Assembly (NCBI GenBank): GCA_910591455.2
Contig: OU342809.1
Coordinates: 2,197,493 to 2,261,492, forward strand
Source of the DNA: Pholis gunnellus
Lineage: Eukaryota > Chordata > Actinopteri > Perciformes > Pholidae
Direction of reading: 5' to 3'
Length of the DNA: 64,000 bases
In this document: in pieces, positions 11,096 to 22,700 of the stretch
Layout: each line of letters begins with the position of its first letter
How positions within the stretch are numbered: the stretch's first letter is position 1
Program-made: the position numbers and the translations under genes
Notes under the pieces: generated by a model
Databases searched by the model: none
What the model saw: the letters and a program-made list of their open reading frames with translations, nothing else
Told to the model about the DNA's origin: nothing

Positions 11096-13640
11096 TTAAA
11101 TTCAGATCACTCTCTGCTTTCAACCCAGCAGAGGTTAACATGAATAAAACATGCAGAAGAAGAAAAGTCTGTCACGAAGAATAAAAACAGAGGAAAACCT
11201 TTCATCGGCATTTCAACTCGACCGTCTTGACGGAAAAATAGAAAACACAAGAAGACGGACGGAAGAGATCCTTCAGGATGAAAACCGTGAGAGGAATTTA
11301 AATCAGCTCATACAAAATGAAACAGTGATTTTGTTTTCTATTTCAAAAGACAGTGAAGTTCTCAGTTCATTCAGTAAATCTGTGACACCTGCAGCAATAA
11401 TAGTGCACAATATAAACCCTTACAGACGCTTTAATATGCAACTTTAAACACTGAACTTTAGACTTTATGCAAAGCTTTACTGTCTCATGAGAGTTTAAAC
11501 AAATGCTTTGTGACAACGAGGGAAATACGTTCCCTGTGTTTAAACTGGCTGTAAGTACACAGCTGTTAAAGACCATATATTGTTGTTATTAACGCGTTGG
11601 ATCGGTGTTCGTTATCGGACGATATGCGGTTTTAAGGCGCCGGACTCAGGAAGAAAAGAATCGTCACAGAACATCTCCACGTAAAACTGCAAATATCAAA
11701 GTTTAAAAAACAAACAAGATGAACTGAAGAGGTTGTTACAAATATCAGAAACGTGTCCAGCGGCTCCGACAGCCCAAAACCCAAAGACGAATTAAACACG
11801 TCTTCATATAACACATGTCTGGTGTTTGTTAAAGGACCTTTAGAGGAGCAGCGTGTCAGATGAAGTGGCATCGAGCAGTGAGGATTAAAATCATCACTGA
11901 AGACTTTAAAACAACGCTTTGATTATTCAAAACATAACAAAACATAACAAAAGAAAAAGAGGAGAAACAACCTGTGACGATGTGCACCGTAGAAAGAAAA
12001 GACAAACGGCTGATAGTTCTGTTGTTCTGCAGCAAAACTCCTGCTGGGAACGGATGAAACGCTGCTTCTTTATCACTTAAGATCAGTTTGACACATCAAA
12101 CGGTACCCGACAGTGTGTGTGTGTGTGACAGAGTGTGTGTGTGTGTGACAGAGTGTGTGTGTGTGTGTGTGTGTGTGCGTCCTCACCCTGCCTCCTCAGC
12201 TCGTTCTTCACGGCCTCCACGCCGCCCTTCTTCTCGATGAAGTCGTAGATGACCTTGGACGTCTCGCGGTCCTTCAGCTGAGCCTCGGAGATTCCGCACA
12301 TGTCGAACAGGTTCTTCAGTTCAGGGTCCAAGTTGTTCAGCTGCAACATCGAACAAACATTTAGAACACAAACGCACAAACACACACAAACACCTAGCGC
12401 TGATGACGTCGACGGCAACAAGATCTGAACTTTTCAGCTCAAAACACTTGACAGAAGTTTGTCTGCTTGTGTAACAGCTGGAGGGTCGTTTTAGAACGTG
12501 TTCATGGATAAACGTGCTCACACCGATGACGCCGGCAGGCTGCAGCTCGAACGTTTACCATCTTCAGCATCTTAGCGTTAGCATGCTAACATCCCATCGG
12601 ACCGCTCTGTGCCCGATGAAGATCTGACCGATCCAGACGTTTATGAGACTTTATGATTATTGCCTCTTTCTCTCGTCCGAATCAAACAACTTTAATAAAA
12701 ACGACTTCATCTGATGAACAGAACTCATCTGCTCTGCTAATAACCAGAGCCGAGACGTACGATCACGTCACAGATCTGACTGGTTGCTCTTCCAGGTTTT
12801 ATCTGAAATCCCTCATGAACCTTTGTGTAGTTTGAGTTCTTCAGTGGGAGTCAAGCCTCTAAAATGTACTTTTATTTAAAAGCACGTCCTGAGTCTGGTG
12901 CTCCTCTGTCCTCTTTCATGTGGACACATGTTGAGCTTCTTCCTCCTCTGCAGTGAACATGAACTCCACAGTCACAGAGTTAGTGTGACACCTGGTGGCC
13001 AACAGGAGGAGTTACAAGCTGCCTGAACAACAAACCCACTCAGCTGCTTCCCATCAAGATCACACGTTAACCTGCAGCTCTGCACCGTCAGCTCCAAAAG
13101 AAACACATTCACACCTCTCTGTTCCCGCCACGCTGCAGTGCATTCTGGGACCGTGTGACTGACGGGATCGTTGAGCGCGCTCAGTCAGTCGGGTGAACGG
13201 AGACAAAAAACGAGGGAGCGAAGAGAAAACCTCCTGCTCGTTAAGACCTCCTGCTTGTTAAGACCTCCTGCTCGTTAAGAACGTTCGTCTGAACACAGAC
13301 GTTCGTTAGCGGAACAAACTCAGTGATGTCATACATCAGCTGCTGCGGTTGCTAAAGGAAACCAGACCGGAGTTCCTAAACCGTCAAACCGTAAATGATA
13401 ATTCAACCTGTTCACAATAAATAACTCCGTTATCTTCTACTGCAGTCACATTATTACATGCTGACCAAATGAGATTTTCCTCTTTCTGAGGGTCTTTGAA
13501 CGCATCACGTGTGACGAACGCTTCAGTTAGAAAGTGTTCTGTGTGAAGCTTCTGAGACGTTTGTGAATATGAGCAGGAAGCAAAAAGAGCCTATTGTGTG
13601 ATTTCATCATGCAGCCGCCACACAGGTCACTATTGTGCTC

Positions 13641-13706
<66 letters not shown>

Positions 13707-16700
13707 CACATCAAAACCTGTGTTTGGATCCCAGCCCACGTGACCGATGTGCCTGAAGAAGACGGGACAGACGTGTGGTGAGATCACACACATTAATATA
13801 CAGAGGCATGTTCAGAGTGTGCACGTGGGCGAACCGTGTGCACACGCTGAATAGCGAGCCCACACACACACACACATCAGAGACACACACACACACACAT
13901 CAGAGAGAGTGACATCAGTCAGAGGGACAGAGTGGTCATTGAACGCTCTCAGACCTCAACGCAACATGTTTACTGTTTCCATGAAGAAGAGGAGTGTTAC
14001 TGTGGGATCAGACAGGACAGGACACACACACATATACACACACACACATACACATTAACAGCACACATTACATTCCTAATGACCACATTTCAAGTCATCC
14101 GATGTGTTTTTGAGAGCGAGTCTCTAATGAAAGACACCGGTGAGACACCGGGATCCAGTAATGTTGGAGTTTGACTTTACTCCGTCTCTTTTGAACTTAA
14201 ACAAGAAGTTGATGAACCAAAAGTCAACAGACTGTTGATCATTTATTAATAGTTTGAATTTGCCTGTTTGAGCTTCTCCGGTGAGACGACCTCATAATCA
14301 TTGTAAACTTAATATCTTTTTGAGTTTTTTGTAAAAGCGACTCACTGGAAGTTGCTGGGCGTGCCGATGTCGGCTTTGGTCAGCTTCTTCTTCTTGCTTT
14401 TGTTCTTCTTGTCCTTCCTGTTCAGCCCGCCGTGGCCCAGCATGTTGTTGAGGTGGTACGGAGGCTGCTGGTGGATGTGGGAGTTGTGGTGGAATCGAAC
14501 GTTGTTGATCTCCGGGTTCTTGATGTCCACCGTGGCGATGTGCAGAGCCGGACCTGCACACGGGGGAGAGTTCATGAGCAACACTGCCACCTTAAATATT
14601 ATAATGTAATAAAGCAGATGGTCAAAAACAACACAAAAAAAAGCCCCGATTTCATTCCTGCTCCCCAGAAGATGAACCCTTTAGATTTTAACAAGCGCAA
14701 GATTTTCTCCTTTACACCTTTTAATGTAGTTTCATGACTTATTCACGTCCATACTGTGCTGCACGATAATAGAATAGTCGATAAATGTTACGACCAAATA
14801 AACATCACGCTACACTAATAATATTATTATTATTATACAAACTGTAAAATTAGATTCCAGATGTGGTTTATCGTCTAGTCCAAAAGTAAAATCTGTCATT
14901 TTATTCATGTATCTATGTTATTGAAATTGAGGACTTTGTTTGCAGATTTGTACTTTTTGATTTAATGTGATGACGTCATCAATAGGGGGAACGGGGGGGC
15001 TTCAAGGACGGGAGGTTGTGACCGACCCCTCCTCGCTCCGACATCAATATCTAATCTCTGGTACCTGAGGATCAATACGACAGAGATCTTCTGTAAACGC
15101 TCTCTCTGAGCTTTTCTAATGAATAAAAACGTAGAGCGGATGTCCCTCCTCTCCCCGTCGGTCCGAAACCGTTCAGTCCTCGAATTCCCCGTAATCTCCG
15201 CAAAACCGCGGGCAGCATCCGACATAAAGCACCTAATCCACTGCTAATCCCAGTGCAAATCCCCGGGACTCCCCGTGAACGCTGGACGTCTGTGACCAGG
15301 AACTAAAGGGCTCGCCTCAAATCTGCCGTCTCCCGAGGACGGACGCGTCGGCTTTGGTCCCACGTTTGGAGCAAGACTTTCATGATACTGACTGAAAGGC
15401 TTTTGTACAATGTGCAAAGTTTCGATATCTTTGTGTTGAAAACTAACCAAAGATCAGAATTCTTTTGAGTCTTTTGGGGACAAAGTATTTGTACGGCTGC
15501 TCGTGTTTAACATTTGATCACTTTGGCGATTCTTGTTCAATAAACAAATATTTTGTACAGGCGGTAACCTCCAGGTTCTGAAAAGTGAAGCCAGTGGTGA
15601 AGTGTCTTAAAGCTGCATTCTCTCTAGTGTCCACCAGGGGGCGACTCCTCTGGTTATATAGAAGTCTATGAGAAAATGACTACAACCAAACATTCTAAAA
15701 GTTTGTTTTACTAACTTATATTGTGTTTTCTTTCCATTCATAAAAAACACAGTTCAAATGATAAGGAAATAAAAGATTGTAGTTTTAATGATGTATTATT
15801 AGAGTTTGTGTAAACGGCTCATAATTCATCTCTAATATCTCTTTATGAGCTCCTTCAAACTACTGGATTTATTCAAGTTTATCACAACACTACGTTTTAC
15901 AGATTACATGTGAACACATCATGATAACGTCATAATTTAGTACTCATGTTCACTGAGCAGAGCCTGAAGGCATCATGATGTAACTGAAGTGAACCTCCGT
16001 TGGTTAGCTGTTAGCGGTGCTGCTAACGTTACTAGCTCTCCTCCTGTTGGTTAGCCGTTAGCGGTGCTGCCAACGTTACTAGCTCTCCTCCTGCTGGTTA
16101 GCCGTTAGCGGTGCTGCTAACGTTACTAGCTCTCCTCCTGCTGGTTAGCCGTTAGCGGTGCTGCTAACGTTACTAGCTCTCCTCCTGCTGGTTAGCCGTT
16201 AGCGGTGCTGCTAACGTTACTAGCTCTCCTCCTGCTGGTTAGCCGTTAGCGGTGCTGCTAACGTTACTAGCTCTCCTCCTGCTGGTTAGCCGTTAGCGGT
16301 GCTGCTAACGTTACTAGCTCTCCTCCTGTTGGTCTAAACACCGATTGGTTGTTTACAATGAAACATGATCAGAGATCAGAGACTAGAAACATGTTCTACT
16401 GAGTCAGTGAAACTTTATTTACACTGTGATGGTTAACGTTAAACTGTGGAGTTAATCTGAGGTTCAGAACCACTAATAATAAGAGTCGGAGGCGAGCCAG
16501 CAACATTCCCAAACAATGTGTGTTATCCCCACAAACGGAGACACAAACTCTCCAGAGCAGCCAGGTCCGTCTGTTACTCTCATGTTTCAAATGTCAGACT
16601 GAATCCGTCTCCACCACCGGAGACAAACGTCAGGGAAACGAGGATCTCGAGAGACGACTGATGTGTTTTCAGTACATGCGAGTTAATCCCGCTCTTTACG

Positions 16701-19700
16701 GCGTCGCTGTTTGCCAACAACTTAATGAAAGTGGACTTTTGGGGACGACGTGCAGGAGCAGCTGCAGAGGAGAAGAGCTCAATTATAAAAGCTCTGATTC
16801 ACTGCCAGCGTTTCTCACAGCTGTGTTCATGATGGCGAGGAATCCATTTCTATTGTATTGGCCAATAACGAAGTCTGCTTTTCTTCCTTGGAAATACAAT
16901 TGACAGCACTGAAGTCAGTGTACACATTCTAAACGTGTTGTGTTGTTATCGACATCTAAAGTGGTTATTTGCATGAAAACCAAACGCACAATTCAAATGA
17001 TAAAGAAATAAATGATTCTATCTGAATATATATATTGGCATTATTAGTTTTATTAATATATTATAGGCTGCTTAGTGCTACTTTAGGGAAGTTAAACAGC
17101 TCACAATTCTCTCTCTGATATCGATTTACTAAAATAAAAATGTCTTTTTAGAATTAACACTTGCACTTTTGTGTTTACAAAATGAGTTGAAACACCAGCA
17201 GTGAGGAAAGAATCTTCGTGTTCCTCTAAACTAAAAAATAAATCTGGTTTGAATTTAAATCAAACAGTTCGTCTTCTTCAAAACAACAGAATTTATGCAA
17301 GTTTCTCTCCAAAAAACTACATTTTACAAGAACATTTGAACACAACATGATTGCATTATAAATTCACAGTTTGTCCAATTTTTACTGATCCGAGCTTGAA
17401 CGCATCATTATGCAGGTCAATGCGTCCTGTGTTATTGTAGCTGTTGAGCAGCATGATGGGAACTATTTACAACATAATGTCTGATTGAGTTCGTTGTCCC
17501 AGAAGTTTTTAAGTTCCTTCACGACTTATTTTGGACTTGCGTTTGTGACAAATGGTGAGTTTTGTGTGCCGACGTGAAACGTTTAAAAGGCTGCAATCAA
17601 ATCACTAATTTAAACTCGTTCCATTGTTGTAACGGAGGGTTAAAAGTCCACCGATATATCAAATCTTCATGGTTTAACAGTCACAACACACAGAACAATA
17701 CTTTACTCCGTTAACATTCTTACAGAGGCCTGAAGTTCTACGGGGAAATGCTGTTTTTTTGGGTGCAGTACCATGTTTGACCACCTTCACACCGACATCT
17801 TTTAACGTTAATGCTGATTCACGATCACTTTCCTCCCACACAAAAAACAGCACATTAAAGTATCGAGTAAACGATAAAAAGAACAAAACAAATGTTCTTC
17901 AGCAGTTCACCGAGGGGATTACAGATTAAGGCCCTAACGTGCACCACGACCGGGGTTTAAAGGGAACAACAGAGACCATGTGGTCCACATATGGCACAGA
18001 TGGACGTCCTGCTGACCAGATTAACCTCGACCGACCGACCGACCAAAGTTTTTAAATCAGCTTCATACGACGAGCTGCTGTTTGATACGAACACCAGTGC
18101 TGAAGAGTTTGTAGTCCGGTTAGATGTCTGAGAACTACTCGTATGTCTCAGTGGTCTGTCACGCTTTTAGAAAAGTTGTCTTAACTCATAGATGTTATTT
18201 AGTTTAGTACATGGAGAACAAATCGCTGTACAACTGTCAAGAGACAAAGATACTCTGAGCAACAGTTGGATAAGAAGAAATTCAACCTGGAAGCTTAGAT
18301 TTAAAGAGGAACAGCTTCCTGTTTCAGTGTCAAGAGTTTCACAATAAAAGCAGCCTAGAAGAAGCTGTAATGAACAGACAACGTGTTGCTTCATCAAAGC
18401 TCTTCTTCAAACTTCAGCTTAGAAACAGAAGGTTAGTGTAGAGTTCTCTCTACTGGAATATCAGCTCAACTAATCACCGTTTAAACCTCTTCAATCAGAG
18501 AAACTAAGGCCCAATCCCAGTGTCCCCCCTGAACCCTCAAGCCCTGAACCCTCAAGTCCTGAACCCTCAAACCCTGAACCCTCAAACCCTGAACCCTCAA
18601 GACCTGAACCCTCAAACCCTGAACCCTCAAACCCTGAACCCTCAAGCCCTGAACCCTCAAGCCCTGAACCCTCAAGCCCTGAACCCTCAAACCCTGAACC
18701 CTCAAACCCTGAACCCTCAAGCCCTGAACCCTCAAACCCTGAACCCTCAAACCCTGAACCCTCAACCCCCTTTCCTCACAACATGAGGTAATTCAGATAA
18801 TCTATTTACTCGTTTTTGTCAAAACAGCTTCAATGACGAAAATCTAACATTTGATGATTAAATAAATAAATATTCTGATTTCAAGTTAATTTGTTGTTCC
18901 GTCTTTAACCCTTAATGTTTCTGTGTAAATGAAATACTCCGGGCTGAACACACTGAGCCGTCCTCTTTGTTTACGTCTCCATGCGTCCACTGGTTACCCC
19001 GTGTTTAACGTCACATTGCTATGACTTGTGGGTAATTCCCTTGGGCTAAGGGTTCATAAAGGGCTCAACATGTCTGCCAGAGAGCCTCAAACACTCGATG
19101 ATTTGACAGCGAGACAGAACTAAACCCTCACTGAGGGAGACATTAAGTCAACGGATTCTTTACGGTCATGTGACTCCGTGGGGACGTTAGAATCATTTCA
19201 TTCTTCTTATCAGAGATAAATCTATTTAAAATTCAAGTTGTTAAAATAGTTATTATTGGTTAATTAGTTTTACATCTTATTTCAGACTGAATTTGAATTT
19301 CTTTCACTTCCTTCATGTAGTTTGACGTCTAGTTGGCTTCTTTCTCTGTTTAGAAGGTTTATTGTTGTTTTACGGACACGATGATAAATGTAGAAGTAGT
19401 TTAAAAGAATTCAGGAAATATCAGAGGTGGAAACTTTCCACTGGGAAATAATGGGAATATTTCAATAAAACACATGAATTATATTGTTTGTTCAAATATC
19501 TATTATTGAAGGAAAGAAGACTAACGTTGATATAACAGCTGATTACAAACGTCTTTTTTGTGTCAATCAATATCAACGTACCATTTTTAGGGTCACCTCT
19601 CTTCTCTGCAAAAAAATCAAAAATGAACAGAATTATAGTTTCAGAACAAAATGGACAAAATAAAATGGAAGACGTTCAGAGTTTTTAAGAGGCGAGAGGA

Positions 19701-22700
19701 GAGCGTGAGCTGGTTAGTGAGATTCTGAGGACGGCTGAAGAGAAGACGGCGGTTTTAAAGACCGCAGGAGGTCAAAGGTGTAACATGCTGACTCAGCAGA
19801 TAAGATAATCCTTTATTAGTGCCGCAGTGGGGAAATGTACAGGATCACAGCAGCAAAGTGGACAGAGCTCACACAGAAGTCAGAGAGAGAGTTCAGGAAG
19901 TCCTCGACGTGAGAGGAAGAGAAGGAACAGATTTGAAAGCTCGGTTTCAAACGAAGAACCCCGTGAGGCTTCAGACCTTCATCATCATCACACGTTGAGT
20001 GAGGAGCTGGAGGAACGTTTACAGAGACCATACAAACTCACAGCAGCAGAGAAAAGGAGGAAAAAACGTCCCAAAACTCTGGTCTCATTCATCTTTCTGT
20101 TGTACTTCTGGTTCCAAGAACCAAGATGGCGACGGACAAAAACCACAGTCCACAAACCACCAGGGTGACGTCCCGACGAGTACGTCCACACCTCATATAC
20201 GGGCTGTAACTGGACCACAAGGCAGTTCATACACCTCACTGCTTAACCACATATTTACATTGAACTGCATCCAGAAACTACCAAACCAAGTAAAGTAAAG
20301 TTCATTCACAGACAGACTGCCGACGCTTTGACCCGAGATGCACATTTTATACAAGCTCGAGTCAAGGCTTCGCTTAAAGAGGAACTCCACAGGATACAAT
20401 GCACGCCGTCAATCACGTGTGCTTCACTTATGAACCGATCGTATTCCTTTCTACAGCTAGTTCATTAAAGCGGCAGCAAAACCCTGAATCCTCCACGTCT
20501 CTGGAGACGTTTAGCTGCTGGAATGAACTGATGTCTGCGATGCAGACCACAGGTTTGGGACTGAGGTCGAGGGTTTTTAGTTAGCAGAAGAGCTGGTCAG
20601 TGTTCTGCAGCCTGAGCCCAGCTGTGAAAGGTAGAGAAGGAGGACGGACTGAAGCGTTTTAAAACGTACCGGTCTTGCGTTGTCGTCGGTTGAGCAGGTC
20701 GTTGATGGCGGCTCTGAATCTTTTGGCTTCTTCTTCGCTGGCAAAGTTCAGACCGATCTGACAGGTCTGAGAGGAAGAGGAGGAAGAGGAGGAGGAGCCA
20801 CCGGTTACTAAAATGACATCTTTTTAAATAACCGTGTTTTATAAACCAGTTGTTTAAAAAACAACAACATGCTTTTCAATCCCGTCGGTGTGTTTTGGGG
20901 TTCAGAGAGTTAAAATAAAGGTGTAAACAGAAGAGAGCATCATATTCCGTTTGGATATTCTGAATGGAGCATTTTTCCACTAAAGACATGAAAAGGCTTT
21001 TTACTGCTCTGTAGGAGACGCATACAAACCGCTCTGTGTGTTCAACACAAAACAACTACCCACGGTTTAAAAGGATGCCCAAAACAAAAGCCCACATTTC
21101 TGGTCAGAAATAGAAACACACCTACTTATAAACGTTACGCAAGACGTGGATATCAACGGACTTTTGGATATGAACAAATATCACAACGCCGAGCTTTGAA
21201 TAAGATGTTTGAATGAATGGAAGAGGGAGGCTGAGTTCACACGGTTACATGCAGGCGTGTAAACACAGTCAGTGTGTGATAAAAGACATTATAAAATGAG
21301 AACACGATCAGTCAGTCGGATCCAGTTCTTCCATCAGGATCACGTTTCTACTGTGGATCTGTTCACAGAGTCAGACCAGGAGACGCACGCAGTCACATCT
21401 CATATTTTAATACTAACAACTGCCAAGAAAAAGCTGCCGGAGTGACTTCTGTGAGGAGAAACGACAGCGTATCAAACAGAGCGAGTCACTCACGTCTCCT
21501 GTAAATGAGATGAAGTAGGATCTGGAGCTGCTGATGGAGAAGTTGTGGTACAGTTCCTGCTCAAACATGATTCTCCCTTCCTGCAAAAAAAAACACAAAA
21601 CAGACGGAAATATCAGGAGATTATCCTTGAGGTTTAGAAGTGACTCAGCACATTTACATACAACGTCTCCCACAGATTAAAGTGGTTTTCTGGATCGACT
21701 TCCTTCCTTTCAGACAGTCACAACTTTATCATTTCTATGAAAATGATCTGAAATCTGTCAGCAGGAACATCCAACAATGTAAAATCTGGTACAAAACTCA
21801 GAATGTTGAAATATAAAGTGCACTTGAACGCACCGACAAGGAGGGTCATCAAAACAATCCAGCGCATAATAAACCCAAAGAACCATGTGACACCAAACAA
21901 AGCAGAAACAATGGAATAACTCCGCAGCACGTTTGAAGACTCTGCAGGTTTGTTTCTTAATAAAAAAGAACTGAAAGCAGCTTCACGTTCTGTGCACAGA
22001 CAGTAAACACACATCTGTGGCTGATAGTTCACATCGATCCGTTGCGGCTGCACAAAGTGATTGCATCTTAAAGCGCAGCGTGAACTCCTCCAGTGTGCAG
22101 GACGCAGCGTGGCCACAATCCACAAACTGTGGAAGCAGCAGAAGAGACGAAGGAAAGAGCCGAGAGAGCAGTTTGATTCAACAAGACCGCTTTGTTGCTT
22201 TCATCAGAGACAGACATCGAAATGTACGTTCCTATTATTCTACATTAAGTCTGTTCATGAAGTTTGGAGCCGTTTAGCTGCAGCCAGTTTTAATAATCGT
22301 CCACATTACTGTAATGTAATCAGTTTAAACCACGTTTCACCCACATAGAGAAGGCTCCTGTGTGTCAAAAACTCTAATTATGTCACAACAAAGATGTCAT
22401 TATTTCCACACTTCTAAACTAAAACTGATCTTTTATATTTACTCACACTAGCCTCCGTCTCATTACGATAGAAATATCAAAGCGACGAGTTATTTTTACA
22501 ACCCTGTCCGTCACAGTGACGGTGAAGCAGAACGTTTATCACAAACTGCTGCTTCACTTCTCTGAATACCCAGAGTGCCGTTCTGCACGGGACGCTGTCG
22601 CTCACCTTGATGTCGAACACTTTGATGAAGTAGGACCTCTGCGGGTTGTCTTTCACCAGACAGGCCACTCCACAGCACCGCTTCACCCAGCAGCAGCTCC

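Larger units (their letters stand above)
14554..19581 (-). other. wasl: wasl intron 5 (about 5 kb, repeat-rich)
   Basis: It holds a fragment of element R4 near 14648-14690, a GC-richer unique stretch at 14990-15450, a truncated R1 copy, a 47-bp minisatellite, an R2 copy and a 15-bp array (separate entries). No exon of another gene was recognised. Confidence 0.7.

Noticed and set aside
18481..18786. Pentapeptide-repeat proteins (LNPQA, LRVQG)
   Set aside because: The 15-bp tandem array is a multiple of three, so frames stay open without selection.
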